Below are positions 35,801 through 50,800 of a stretch of 64,000 nucleotides of DNA, one piece after another. The stretch covers positions 868,001 through 932,000 of the forward strand of contig JADANN010000164.1 in the NCBI GenBank assembly GCA_018806985.1, in the 5' to 3' direction. The position numbers and the translations under genes are program-made. The notes under the pieces are model-generated. The model saw nothing but the letters and a program-made list of their open reading frames with translations. It did not search any database and was not told the DNA's origin. How positions within the stretch are numbered: the stretch's first letter is position 1; each line of letters starts with the position of its first letter. Source of the stretch: Angiostrongylus vasorum (lineage: Eukaryota; Nematoda; Chromadorea; Rhabditida; Metastrongylidae).

Positions 35801-38800
35801 TCATTTCATCACTAAAAAATTTCGTTTCACCGCTTTCACACACTTAGAAATTTCTACTTTTTTGACATCAAAAATCTATAATGCTTCAGACAGAATTGCA
35901 GTGCTGTGTATTAGTGGCAGGTCATTTAGATGTGATTAGCAGTACACAACTGACGAGAACGGCTGCGTCAAGAGCGAAGAAGAAATTTCGAATGAAGGTG
36001 ACTACAAGGTCTTCCACATCATTCCGCGGGAGAACGACGAACCGCGTTAGTTCAATGACAACCAGAAAAAATTTCAACAACGTATATGGCACAACGATGA
36101 AAACGCACCTTCACCGACACCACCACAACGTCATATATGTGGACCATCCGCTTCTGGTGAGTTTTGTCCACGTCATTTGAAAACCGATATCTATTTCCAT
36201 ATCCCTGGATTGAGCTAATCATTTCTGACTAGTCCCGCATTTATTGAAGGCAATAAACAAAAATCGGATCTTTCTCAGTTAGGGTAGCTTCAGCCAGTTA
36301 GTAGGAGGCTACGCGTCGACGACTACGAAGGAATCTTCTACATATCGTGAGACATCTGGATTCAATGAATGAGATCCCTATCTCTAAATTTTAGGTATTA
36401 TTGCGTACATACGTATTGTATCCTGCACATCTATTCGACCAAAAGCTTGCAATCAGGTGATCGTGAACGATATAAGAATTCAAAGTGGCTTGCAAAAAAC
36501 AAGCAGACAACAAAAACTCTATCTATGAGGAAACTTCACAGCCGGAATTTCTTCGTTGTGCAAGGCACCATCATAAACGCAAACCGTGCGACAGCACGAA
36601 GTGATTCTTCCTTTTCAAAAATTAATAAGGGCTACTTTCGAGGACGTCGTTTAAAAAAGCTCAGAACACAGTAGTCCGAAAGCGAAATTTGATGGTCAGC
36701 AGTTGGAAGAACGTCTTCGCGCTTCTCTTTACGCGTCCTTACCACGTCAACATCCAGGCCTACGTGGACGACCAAAGATTGGAAACAATGTAGCATACAT
36801 CAAGATGCAGAAAATTAGTTCTTAAATATACCCAGTGATAAGGATTCCTCATGAATTGTGTACTACGAAATATTTTGTGCACAAAAACAGCAACACGAAT
36901 CACACTACAAACTTTCTACAAACGTCTTCAGTTAAAAATTTTTGGTCCTCTTTATGCATCTAGAACGAATAGAACCCACTACACTTGAGTACGTCGGAGG
37001 GATGAACGAAGACTTTGTTGCAGCTTTGATCATTTGACGACGGATGAGAAGAATAATTTTAGTGTTCACATCACATGAACATTCTAGTTGTGAGCATAGC
37101 CCAAATAAACTACGATTCTGAGGCCAGTGTAAAAAATCAAAAAAATTTAGATTAAGTGACAAAATCTTTCTGTCTCCAGGTTACCAGAATCACTACATCG
37201 AGTCAGCGGCCAAGGATCCATGTGAGCAGCAACACGATTTCTGTGAGAGCTTTCATTTTCTATGCTGATTTAGTTCAACTGTGTGAAAACTTTTTGCAAA
37301 AAATCGCTTAGGTAACTGAGCCGACCACTGACAGCACACGAATAGCAGTTTATCGACCATCACCAACTGAAAGTTCCCATCTTACTACTATTGGCAAAAC
37401 CGAGAAACCTGTCCAGAATGTCACAACGTTTAACTGGCTTCCATCAACCATCACCTCCACCTTAACCTCAGACGATTCGTGGGTTTTCAGTGGTGGATGA
37501 AATGTCTTCCATTTTTGCTTCCCTGTTCGTTCTTTTCTATTCAAACTCTCTTCTTCTGTTATATATAAAACCCTACGCTAGTTCATATTATAAAAGGCAT
37601 ATTGAAAAAAAATAATTCCAAGGCTTTTTCATTTGAAGTCAGGACCAAAATGGAACAACAGCATAACGTACTTGTTCTCTTTAGTAATTTTCACACGTTT
37701 GCGGTATTTTCCTTTCTTTGTACTATAATATTTCAGAGATGATTTCACAATTGTCACCGCTTTGTTAGACATAGGTAGAGGTGAATGGGGTCGTTACCGT
37801 CGACCACTTGAGCAATATCACCTCTTCATGGAGAACCTACTCTCACTACAGAACAACATGGTACTCCAGTACTCCTCAGTTTCTAGCGCAAATGTATGAA
37901 TGTACACCATTTCAGGTTATATTCACCGACAAAGCTAGCTACGATTTTATACACAAATATAGGGAAAAATATGGGTGAAATGCACCGAACGAAGGTGAGA
38001 GGACTCTAAGCCAAGGCGGACTGACTTAATTTATGTTACACAGAGTGATCCGACCGAGAAATTCTATCTAATTTTGTAAAGGAAAACGAATGCAAGCTAA
38101 TCAACGAATCTCTCCTTTTTAAGAGACTACTTAATATAAAAAGTATGATCCACTGTTGCGGACAAATAAAAAACCACCATCTATAGCGCCATTAAAACAG
38201 AAATTCGATCTAGTCGAATCCTAGCTTGTACGTTATACTGTGAGCACATTTTAAACGTACATCAACCAAAACGAATGTTACAAGTAATAAAAAAGTTAGG
38301 TTATCTAGGTCGAATCGGTACTTCTAGTATGCTTCCGTGGCTTAGTTGACAGCGCCATTCTAACAGCTCCATTCTTCTTTCTCATAAAGTTTCTCTTATT
38401 TGAATTTTTATAGACTCATTGCACATCCTGTGAAACAATTACAAAATGGTAGTAAATTTGAAGAGGTCAATGATTTCTTTAGAAAGGACAGTGAACATGC
38501 CATCTTCAGCATTGTCTATGTAGAATACACTTCGGCATTCAATTTTTCTTGCTCGGTTTTCACTGTTCATCAAAGTGGAAAACAAGATGAGAAGTTATCC
38601 CCGTTCTTTTTAAGATCCACTTAGTAACGCTCGGCGATTTGCCACTTTCAAGTCATCTCGATGTCGCCAGCAAGCTAATAGAAGAAGAGCATCGTAACGA
38701 ACAACTGTGGCGCTATAACTGGGACCCGGCTATGAAGGACCATCCTGAATCAAAAAGCGCCGAGTACGATGTGCTAGTCAACTCAAAGTCGTATTTCCTC

Positions 38801-41800
38801 TATAACGCTTCAGTGAGTTTACTTTCCAATATAAAGAAATTCTTTCAAATGACTCAGTTCTCGACTATAACAAACTCGGTACAATTTATTAGGTTTTTAC
38901 ATCTTTGATGAGCCACTTTCAGAAAATAATGTAATATTTATTTGATCGTCAGTCGTATTTCTGCTTAGATGGTCCTTGAGATTGGGATTTTAAATGACCA
39001 CATTCACCAAACACCCAGTCATATTTTTCATCGATTCAACAGTAACTCTCTGATCCTAAGTATTCTTACCCTTGTGAATAATAGCAATTTAAATATTCTT
39101 TATAGTAGACGGGGATAGCACAATGGTTAATGATGCCGTTGATCAGGAAGCAAGGGCGCTAGTTCGATCCCCACCCATACGCTCTGCCCCGATCCACGTG
39201 TGAACGCGTCAGTCCGGGTATCTCCAAGATCGCAAGAAAATTCGACTCCACCAGCAATCTACGATATTCGTAAAGAAGATGAAATCTTCTGCCAGCAGCT
39301 GGAAGAATATGCGAAGTGTTCGAAGACCATTGCGGATGCTGGATGCGAAGGAAACGAATCGAATGTAAGAAGTGCTAGAATCCGCACAGTAGTCGTGATA
39401 ACGGGTCGCATAGAATGTAAAAAAATGTAGCTAATGGGATGCCCACAGTAATGAATATGTAAATTGCTGACGCTCTACAGCAGAACATTCACAATGTTAC
39501 CAAGATATTTGCAAAATTTGGAACCCGCGATTACCTTTTCCGGGAGTCAATCCCCACTTGTGCTCCCGTGATCATTTTCATTGATGGGTGATCGCTGATG
39601 ACACCGTTAGGCAAAAAAAGAACTGGCTGAAAGAAGGGCAAAGCAAGGGTTTCAGTGGTGCAGTGGGTAACACGTGGGCCCTCGGAAGAGGTATTTGCGA
39701 GTTCGAATCTGGCCTAGAGTGTGAGTTTTTCAAGTATCACCATAGTAGTTGCAGTTCACATAATACTTTGCGGTTAAAAAAAATAATAGGCTGGAAATGA
39801 AACATTAGGCAGGACATTCGTTTCCTTGAGCCATTTCAAAAACTTTAGTGTGGAGTTCTAGTACAGCTTTTTGTGGAGTTTTCTTAGTAGCCTTGTTGAT
39901 GGGTTTCAATTTTAACATAAAAGCTATCTTTTTTTCTCCTCTTTGTCTACTGTATAAGGAAAAGTGCAAAATTTAACTTGTCCCTCTGGTTTGACTTTCG
40001 TGTGAGAGCACCGTTTTATGGCGCTAATTGAGCACCAATGTCCGACAATGAGAAACAGTCTTTTTTCTTTACCGCATGATATAGTCGACGTTTAGAGTGG
40101 TCATAAAAGGACCCTGTGGCTGTCCCATTAAAACCTGGTGAGTGACATTGCAGCTGACGAATAGCGAGTGGGCGTGCCAGCAACCAGCCACTCCGAAAGT
40201 CAGGCCAAGACACGGTAGCCATGGTGTGGCCACGCCCACGTTCAGCGAACCGCTCACAGACACCTAGTGAAAACATTGTTGCAAAATGAGTGTTAATTGA
40301 AATGTTTAAAAAATGTTGTTGTTGACAAGTCAGTAGCGTTGGACCGACCAGCCTACTCGTCTGTTGAAAGCCAAGCCCTATGAATTCCAAAACAAGAAAA
40401 AATCACACATTTTTTTGATCTGAAAACCATAAAGGAAGTATTTTTACTTGTTTACTTCCAAATGATTCTACTACATCCCTTGACCAATTTCTTTTCTATT
40501 ACATCTCGCTTATGTAATTGAGAATAGGAGTACAGAAAACATTCTATAGAGTAGTTTTCCCAGCGACATGGTAAATATAGTCCGGATAAGTTCTGTGATT
40601 TCCTATTGAAAACGACACAAAGGCATGAAGCAAATTCTTGCAAAATTTTCACAATGTCTCATCAAAAGAGACGTGTTCCCTATGCTCCCCATAAGCTCGC
40701 AGAGTTTATAAACTCCGAAGTTAACTTCAATAACTTTCCGCAAATGACTTGCGTATTGACGGCATCTTGCTGCCGAAGAAAATACACTTCTACTCCCAAC
40801 TTGGATAGAAGAAAACTGAAAACTATGAACTGAAACGCTTCTTTTAGTTAGAAGACCCATTCACCACCGAATTCTTCGTTTGGATTGATGCAGGGTACGG
40901 TCACGGCAACCAGAGTGTCTTTCCATATAACAACAAATGGAAACCACGATTTCCGAAGAACAAGATCTCTCTCATTAAGGTATGTACGGTAATCCTTCAC
41001 TTCCACTCACTGTTTTACTTATTTATTTTACGTGATCCATCATCACATCTCCTGTGTGGATCTCAGCACTTCTTACATTCGATTCGTTTTTTCCTATATT
41101 CATCGTCCACAGTGGCAGTGGTCTTCGAACATTTCGCGTGTTGTTTCAGCTGTTGGTTGACGGTTTCATCTTCTTTATCAGTGTCATTGAATGCTTGTCG
41201 AGTCGACTCTCTTTGGAGCCTTGGAGATGAGGCGTTCCCACATGGATTAGAGGATAGCGTTGGGGAAGTGGTCAAACTAACACCTATGTTTCCTAATCGT
41301 TTATTCACTATTTGTGCATATAATTTCCACAATGGTTTAATGCCTCATCTTTCCGGTGGTATTTCTCGATCTCAAACCGAGATTGTATATCAGGGTCTTC
41401 CAAGCTGAGACGAAGTATAACATTTCCATTCGAAAGTCCAGTTAACGGATGGCTTATAGTAGGAATTACCGCAGTCATAGTATGGAAATAGTCGCTATGA
41501 GGAACTTTCTAAACCACAAGGGTTGGCGATTGTATGTGATGACGACATGAGAAAGTTCCAAGTATGTACTGCATGAACTCAAGAGAACAGCCAATAGCTA
41601 AACTAGCAGTGAGCGTGCTTTGGCACGCTGCATACTGAGCTCTCCTGCGTAAGACATCTGGCGGTGAGACAACAGGTAAAAAGTGATCAAATCTGGAGTT
41701 TCACAGTAAGCCGTTGAAACCGGACTAAACGAACACGCTCAGGTCATGCTGCGAAGACCGTTTCATGCCATGTACGTATAACACCAATACCTCATCGATC

Positions 41801-44800
41801 TTTACGATCTTCTTGAGGCCAATCACCGCATCAAATTCGTCCTGTAAGTGAACGAAGGCAAGAAGACCGACATAAGTCGACTGCTGACTGGGCCCATGTC
41901 ATTCGGGCAAGAAAAAATTCCGTAACGAAATATCGGTGGCCTAACCTGTCGTACACTTATCTATTTCCCATCAAGTCATAAACTATGAACTTCTATCACC
42001 TTACGTGGTCATTATAAGTCTCCAACCCCGCGCTGGAAAGAACAATATTATCGACTGCTAATCATCAACCTGTGCAACTAAAAAAGAACGATGCTAAAGA
42101 AAGAATGCCTAGGATAAGTAGCCTTCCGCTGATAAGTTAACTCGAGGGTAATAAAAAAACACTTAATTCAAGTAACATTTCGGTGCGTTTGCCTTCTTTA
42201 GAGCCGGATTGGTCATCGTCTTTAGACATGAGAATACTTTAACGGCATGACTGATGCAGAGATTATCTCCTCGCAAATAGAAAATGGTGCCTTTTCGACG
42301 CCTCTTTAGTACCGTTATTTCCGACCTGGTCGCTAGATTCTCTGCGCGAAGACCGAATTTGCAAGCTGAAAAGTTCATGAGAAGAACATTCTGTGGTAAA
42401 CCATTTCGCTAAATATCTGGAACATTTATTGACTAACACTTTCGAATGACATCTCCGTCATCAAGAAAAAGCGTCTCGATAAATCGGTTCAGAATAAATG
42501 CCAGCTGGAGATCCGTTCAGGACGCCTTACACTTACACGAGAGAGAAACTGTTGGAAGTATCTCGGAAAATAAACGGTCTAAAAAAGGCCCGTCGCGAAC
42601 TATATGGATATAATATGAACCTATCCCTGAAGAACGATGACACCATTCTACGCCATACGCCACATTTACGCCATATAGAAATCGTAAGGGAAAAGCGAGC
42701 AAAAGACTCAAAACTTTTCGCTCACCTTGACTGAACGGTGTTCATTTTACCACTGCTGAGTTCTAGGTTGATACCTTAACCACATCTAAAATTCTGTTCA
42801 TCACCCGCAGAGAGCTTTATCCAAGCTAAATTTAGCAGCCGAGTTCTCCGAAGGCTAGATCAAGATCAAGTGAAAACATATAGCGAGCAGTGACAGGATG
42901 GTCATAGAAATAAGAGCTGACGACTGCTGCATGAGAAGAACAGTAAAATGGACTCCAAGATGCAAATTTCATCTAGAGTTGTCGTCTATAAGATAGAAGG
43001 AGGCGTTTATACCTCAACAGCTGGAAAACACTTGACGAATCAAGGAATTGGGCTCATAAGTATCACTGCTGAAAACATAGTGGCAAACACGGACGTAGTT
43101 GCAAAATATGCCGTAATCTCCCTCGCTAAGATGGTCCAGATATCTAAGCATGTATTGAGGTTTAAGAAGAGATCCATAATGACTGGATAAAAGAAAGTTG
43201 TTTACTGATTTTCGGTAATGTGCTCTTGAAATATTCATTTGGACAGCCACAACCACAAATATTTCCGTTCATCCTTCAAGGTGTGATGCAGTAAACAGTT
43301 CATTATGCCGGTGTGGTGCGTTGTAATTGATCAGTGGGATTCTCCTTCTCTTCAGTGGTTCTGTTCAATAGACAAATGGAGTATCGTGTCAGACAATGTT
43401 CTGTTATTTAATTAGTATCGAACCGAGTTCATTTGCTATAGAAACTGTCCAGCGTTTTCCTTGAATCACTGTCTAATACATTTGGTCTTCACAGTCATAA
43501 CCCACTTCGAGTCGATCCTCTCTTTTTCACCATTGGCTAGAGGTGGGACCTTGGACATTCGTCATAATACGTTCATCTGATGACGCGACGACCAATATCA
43601 ACTGCATTCTTATCGTTTTCGCTCTTTTTAAAATGCCTGATGGATATTCCATGGAAGAAGCAGCTGTGGAATAGAAGATATTGGAACGCACGGCTCGCGC
43701 TTGTTCTCTCGCTCAATTACGACGTAATCTTTTTTGTTTGTATCTTTACATCAGCAGCTTAGCGGAAAATTTGAAGTTTCTTATTGTTGACCACATATTC
43801 TGGATATGAAATCGTAACATTAATGACGAACATAGCGCATCGTCCTGTAACTCCGCGATATTTTTCGTGAGCTCTTTCAAGGTGAGGCACAAGCAACAGT
43901 TTTCTAGGCAATACTTTCTGAAATCTGGCTTACTTATGCATTAAGCGTAACTTCATCACTTATACGCAAACTACTAGGTTCGACAGTTGTAGATTAACCA
44001 TGGGGTAAAGAGATAACGTTGAATGAAAGTCTCTTGTCTCAACAGAGCGTCGTTTAGGATATCGAAGTCGAAAAACGAAAAACACGTGTAGTTGACATTC
44101 TGCGGGTAGCAAGTTACCCACTGGGCACAGTTATGAGAGCTATAACGATGAAGCCGGTATTTTACACTCTTTCTGAAATAAAACATGAGTTCCCACAGTC
44201 GTTTCCACAGAATACATATTACGCTCACCTTTCATTACTAATTTTCTCTTAAGTCAGTCCAGTGATGTCCATTTATCAGTGGATGTTAGGCAGTCTTCTT
44301 ATATGTTACCATGATTGATACACTGTTTTCCCTATAGTGTAAACCTAAAACTTTGGTAGTTAAATTAGACAGTTTAGACACTGAAACATATCACTCGTTT
44401 CTCAAAGGGGCCATACGACATATAAACTTAAATGTTCGAAGAGTGACATCAAAGGTACGTGGCATTAGAGTGCAGGGAGCAATAGGATCAAGGATAAGAG
44501 ACGGAAATATTCTAAAATGGTGTACAACTAATGCACGGAATGTACAACTGCAGCTTATACAAAAGGATTGAGAAAAGTCTTTATGAGGTGCAGAATAGTC
44601 AACTTTTATTTACTGTTTACTATAATTTTTCACAGTAGGGTATTATGTGAAATTCAACGACAATGATGCTGAGATATTTGCAAAACTCCGGGCCGCAGGT
44701 GTCTGCCATGCACAGGTGCCCACTCGAGACGCCTCTGTCCGGAGTTATGCAAACATTTCCGTGTCATTTTGGTTGAATTTCACATAGTAGCCTGCCGCGA

Positions 44801-47800
44801 AAAATTTATACTAGGCAGAAAATAAAGAGTTAACATTGTGATTTCGACTGCAGTTTCGGGCTTAAATATGTTCAATGCCGATTTTTGCTCCCAGATCAAT
44901 CCCGTCGACGGATGATTGCTGATGGCATTGGTAGAAAGAAAACTAGATGAGAAGAGGGCAAAACGTAGGATCCGCATGATGTGGTGGTAAAGGCGTTAAC
45001 CATCGGAAAGGGTAATAGCGTGCTCGATCCCCACCGCAAACACTTGTGGTCTGGAGTTTTGCAAATATCTGAGCATCATTATGCTAGACAATAGTCTTTA
45101 TTTTGATTACATAGCATCAACTGTATCATCCTTCGTCCCGTTGATCGTGGACTGACTCCACAGGGCGGCAGAAAATTTTTCCATTTTTCCCTGTCGCGAG
45201 CAAGACTAGCCCAGTAGGTTGTTCAGCTCCTTCTGCGAACCCGTTGAGCGTCATATATTTTTCTAGAGATTTTTTATGAAGGACTGTTACATTCGGGTCG
45301 ATGGTCTTCCTGCAGTGCGTTCAACATCCCGAGGGAATACAGTACCTAACGGTTCTTTCTCACCGGCCGTCGTTCATATGCATTACGTGTCCGGCCCACC
45401 TTATCTCCGAGCTCAACTCTGGAGCTCAGTCGTTCACCATGTTGATTTCCCGAACTAGCAAACTACACGCAACCGGAGAATTCGAAGGTATTCATTTCTT
45501 TGAGCGTGAAGGGTTCACATGCAACCTATTCGTTCCTTATGAACATCGCTTTTTGTGGGATTTAGTCGGAGACCAATTTTCCACAGGCTTCATTAAATCC
45601 GGCAATTATTCATTCCGCTTCGCTAACGTTTGATGTTATAAGAGCGATGTCATCAGCAAAGCGAAGACGGTGTGGTTGCCGACCATCGAATTCACTCCCA
45701 TGTTATCCCATTCTAATGTTCGCATGACGTTCTCGAGGGCGACGGTAAATAATTTTGGCGAGGTGGTATCACCTTGCCTAACCCCTCTTTTGACATAGAT
45801 GTTAGTACCGTTGTAGAATGGTGATATTTTGGGTGTGAAATTTTTACATAGTTCAGGAAGCATCTTTATATGACGAGTAGGAGCTCCCTGATTGTTCAGG
45901 GCTTTCATGACTGCTTCTATCTTAATTGTGTCAAAACCCTTCTTTAAATCGATGAAAGTGAAACAGAACTGCCTCTCCTACTCTCGCGATACTTAAGTGT
46001 GCCTTCTTATCGTGTGAATGAGGTCCACCGTATTAAATCTGTTTCAAAAAGCCTGCTTGCTTATATGGCTGCCCTTCGTCCAGTGTTCTGTCAGTCCTGT
46101 TCAGGATGAGTTGGGTGAAGACTTTATAGACGAGGGAATCATGGAGGTTACCATTCTTGAACAGTAGCACGGTAATGTTGGTCTTCCACTGAATAGGGAT
46201 ATTGCGTTCGAACAGATAACGTGTGAAGAGCCTAGCCAGTGTTTTAACGAGGATTGGCGGAAGGTTCTTCAGGTGTTCTGGTCTTATCCTGTCTGGACCT
46301 GGTGTTGTCCGATTTTTCACCGACGAATTAACATGTCGGATTTCAGAAGGAACAACCGGTGGTAAGACATATCCATTTTCGTTTATTTAGTATGAGGGAA
46401 GGAGGACGTGGCTAATGAAGAGATCTGAGTAGCAGTCGTATATAATTTTCTCCATTGCCTTTTGGACGCTGTTGAATACGTCCTCGTAAACACTGAAGCT
46501 ATTTGCCAAATCAGCGCAACAAAAACAGGTAGTCAATACCCTGGATCCACCTTCGTCCCAGAGAAGCAACGGTCGCGTTTGGTTTGTAGTTAACCCCCAA
46601 CCCCCCACTTTGGGAGGCGCCACGTTGCTGCGCGGCTGGCCTGCATGAAATCCAATTAAACATGTAATCCTTCAAATTATAATTATAGGGGAATTTAAAT
46701 AATATTAGAAAGATTTGACACTGCTTGTACTTATTGTGTGAATCAAATAAATAAACATGAAGGACAAAAAACGTTATATTTTACTTTCTTTTTAACCCTA
46801 TTGTGAACGCGGGTCGTCGTTCAGAAGAAATCGTGCCCGCACATCGACTATACTTATAGAAATTTTTCAGCTTACACCAATTCGTGACTCCATTTCTCGC
46901 TACACGATCGACAGCCTCTATCGCCGCAATTTGTCCGTGGTTTCAGGAGGCTTCCTTGCAGGTGACAAACGGTAAGCATAAATACTGACAACGAAGTACG
47001 AACCTATGTCAATAGAAAAGCCAGAGATTTCAGATCGATAGGGCAGCTTCATACTTTGGTTCATCGTAAATTCATTGAACTAACCTACCACAAAAAGGTG
47101 GACGATGATCAGGCAAGGGTTTTATTCGCAGCGAATGAATTACGTAGTTCCATAAAAGAAAAGAAAGAAAAACTGGCTTTATACGCGGAAATAAAAAATT
47201 GCTGCTTACTGCGACATGGTTATTAATAATAACTCATAAAGAACATGGTGCTCGATCTTGTTGAAGCGTCACCTTACCGTAGACCGTGCAGCAAACTACT
47301 AGCCCAAGTCGAGCATGTGACCCGGGAATTCTGGGTTGGTCGACTGGTCATGGCTTCTTTGGTCGCCCGTACAGTGCGCGATTCTTGCCATACTTATTGA
47401 GTTCTTACTTCAAGTCGTTTACCACATTTACTGAACACTTTAGGGTACCAATACGATGGGGGTTTTTCACATTAATTCCGCTTGATATGTTCTCATAGCT
47501 AGCATAACAGGGATTACGGATTCATCCTACGAGTACGAAAGATAGATGGAATAATTGTATCATTATAGTGTTTTTGCGGCAGTAAATGGCTAGAGTTCCT
47601 ATGTAGGGATTGACCTTTAGTTCACGAGAGATAAAAGGCTGACATTCGTCTCGACTCTGGCAAACAGTGGACATAGTGTGGCCTTTTTTATCAAGGATAA
47701 AAAGCATAAAGCTCTCGGCGTTGATCAATTCCTGAGGGATGCGCCACGCATTCCACTTCATTAAGCGCCGTTGGAGGTGATTAAATACATATCTGGCCTT

Positions 47801-50800
47801 TACAATGAGTTGCAGTGGCCTACCGATGTATCGAGCCAGTGCTGCTATCCTCCCAAACAAGTCTGGTACCAATTAACCGACGCCGAAGGGATGGGAGGCT
47901 TGGTGAGCCGGGCGCCGGGGATCGATTCCGTGTGTGTTGCAGAGCGCCTCCGACAACTGCGCCACACGGTGTTTCTTTATATAGGAATTATTTCATGGTT
48001 TCATACGAAGGTCCTACGAAAAACCCTGTTATAGATTTCACATCACATTGGCAGATGACTGAAATCTATTTTCCTCCAACATATATGGAAAAAGTGGGGG
48101 GTTGACCTATTGTTATCATGTGGTTTTTCAATTTCCTCAGAAGTGTGACCTGAAACTAATCTCAAGGATAATTATAGGATTTGTGTAATGAGTGACGTTT
48201 GACATTAAAAATGGAAGCTAACGAAGAACGGAGTACTTTTGGTGAGTAACAATGAGTACTTCACATACGGTAAGTTATGGGAATACCCCTTGCAATACAT
48301 TATTTCGAAGAAGAATGGATTGAGGAAATGAAGAACAACAGTTTCTCAAAAACCTGGGAACTTATCTATTGTGTGGAAGCGGCTGATCTATTGCTACATG
48401 GTTAATTTGCATCTAAAGGACCCATGAGGTTAACGTAATAACAAGTTATGACTGATATCACACATCTAAGGCGATATGTGAAGAGGTAGAGAACAATGGT
48501 AACTTCTTGAGAAAGGCGAAACAAACGGCGCGTGTGGTGTAGTGGTGAACTCGTTAGCTCTCGGAAAGGTAGTGGCGTGTTCGATCCCCACGACATACAC
48601 CTACCTGCCGGAGTTTTGCAAATATCTCGCCATAAGTAGAGAACGGTATCCATACAGCAGGATCGACAATGGAATTGGGTGGCTGGAATAGCCACAGCTC
48701 CAATTTTTCAGCCGTTCGTTTTTGAGTTGCCTTTAAAAGCCACTTAGGTGAAACCAAATCCCTATGTGAAGCTCCTCTGCATCCGTTGTTTCTTACCAGC
48801 CGCGCAAGATATGTTGCAGTCCGAGAAAACGTGGGCGGTCGTCTTTTCATAAGTAATTCACTTGCAATCACTAGTAACTACTTACCCTCTAAACGGTTTA
48901 CCACCTCATCGTAGCTGGTAGGTGTTCCTGGATGTTGGGCAGCGATGTACATCCCCCCAGCAGGGTCACCCAAGCTAAGAATGAATCCGACGTTTTCATC
49001 AGGAAGCTTAGCTAAGAGTAATCCTATACCAGGATCCACCACCGTCCTAGTTTCAAACTAGTCGCATGGTGGTAAATCTTCATCTGATCCGCAAGCGCGG
49101 CGACTGCCTGTGGTTGTTACGACCTGGGACAGAGTTTGGCGTGGCTGACGTCGCGACTCCAGAGAACCACAGTGGGTTAACCAGCAGAACTCCGAAACAA
49201 TGGATATTATGCTCGGACACGCACAACCAGTGAAGACGGGCCATCTAAGTATCCAAGTAAGTATTACTTGGTGATAGCGGATGTGTGAACCGAAATTCTT
49301 GAGTGGAGAACGTTCACGCAGTTTTGACTACGGACTTTTTACTATCGTTAACATCTATCAATAAGATATTGTCTTCTTCTTAAGTAGATACTGGATCATT
49401 AATGAAACACTTATTTCACACTGGCCAGCTATCCGATAGATTTCGCCCTCTACAGACCCCAGAAAGGGGAAATTGATAAACAATCAGATCAGCTAAACAG
49501 TTTTATAAATTTAGGAGAAAAAAAACTCAAACCCTAAGTTTAAATCACTTGGGGACAGCTTTTTCTAACCAGGATTCATACAGCCACCGTCTCTACCGTT
49601 GAGGAAATTTTGCGTTCTATAAAGACATACAAACGATTACGAAATAACTAATGGCGTAAATCATTCAGTGATGGTTCAAGAACTAGCGATGTCTCTAAAC
49701 CGGGCCTCTATAAGCATCGCCTTATCGCTGGGCGCATTTCGTTGAAAAGAAGGAGGAACTTTGAAGAGAACTGAGAACGTATTTGCTTGAGTAGATTGCA
49801 CATCAATTTGACCCTTTCTCGGTTGTGCAGATGGCGACGTCTGTTGAAACCTTAGCCATTGTAGAACAGTACTGTGCTAACATCATCTGCTTAAAACATG
49901 GAAAATTAACTCATTGACTTGTTTTTGTGTCATTTCGTCCAGCTTATCATAGAATTGTTCGTACCAAATACTAATAAATCAAACTTGGCGATACCCATTC
50001 TCTTCCGATGTCAAGGGTTTCAAACTGAAAGATGCCATGCGATGTGAAAGGGTCTCATGTGACTCGATGTTATGGGCAATGGATGAGTTTAAACCGTGGC
50101 TAGCGGTATTTATGGCGAGGTCCATGCTCCACGATAATAGTAAATGTATACTGTCAATGCCGTTGACGGGTGATTGCTGATGGCACTGGTAGTTAGAAAA
50201 TTAGCATGAAAAGCACGCGAAGCGAAGGACGCGCATGATGTGGTGGTGAAAGCGTCAACTCGCGCGAAGGGTAATAATATCGCGTTTGATCCCCACCGCG
50301 TACACCTGCGGCCCGAAGTTGTGCAAGTATCTCAGCGTCGTCGTTTTCTCTCTGCGCTGATCAGTGGGTCTCTTAGTGAAAGGCACGTAAAAACGGCTCT
50401 GAAGAAGGCGATACTGCCGAAACTATGTGTTATTTTATGGAAGTAAACGTGTGCTGTTTAACAACCTCGCGATTGCTGAGAGAGGAAACGACGAATTTAT
50501 AATCCAGTACTAAGGTTAATAGAAAGCCGATCCTGGGAACTATCTCAGCATCATAATAATAAGTGTATAATTTAATTGGCGTATGTTAAGCTTGTTGCTC
50601 TTGTATTCGTAAACGTAGCACGTGGAACCTAATGTGACCGGACGCCTCAATAAGAGTGTAATGTGCGCACATCATCACTTTCCAAGAGGTAAGACGGGTA
50701 ATGAAAGGCTGCTAAGATCTTAAGGCCGTTCTAGATTATAGAGAACCTGGAAGGACCACAATGACGATTTGTACTTGAGACGCACTCACACCAGTATTAA

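Noticed and set aside
36675..36790. Possible extra stem exon of the HtrL-like gene (KFDGQQLEERLRASLYASL)
   Set aside because: It reads well and has an acceptor-like CACAG, but its phase does not fit between the flanking exons, which already join in frame without it. It could be an alternative exon.
38414..38624. The 74-codon frame starting LIAHPVKQL as one long exon
   Set aside because: After LIAHP the sequence no longer matches the HtrL domain and ends at a stop out of frame with the next exon. Splitting it into a 16-base micro-exon fits both sides.
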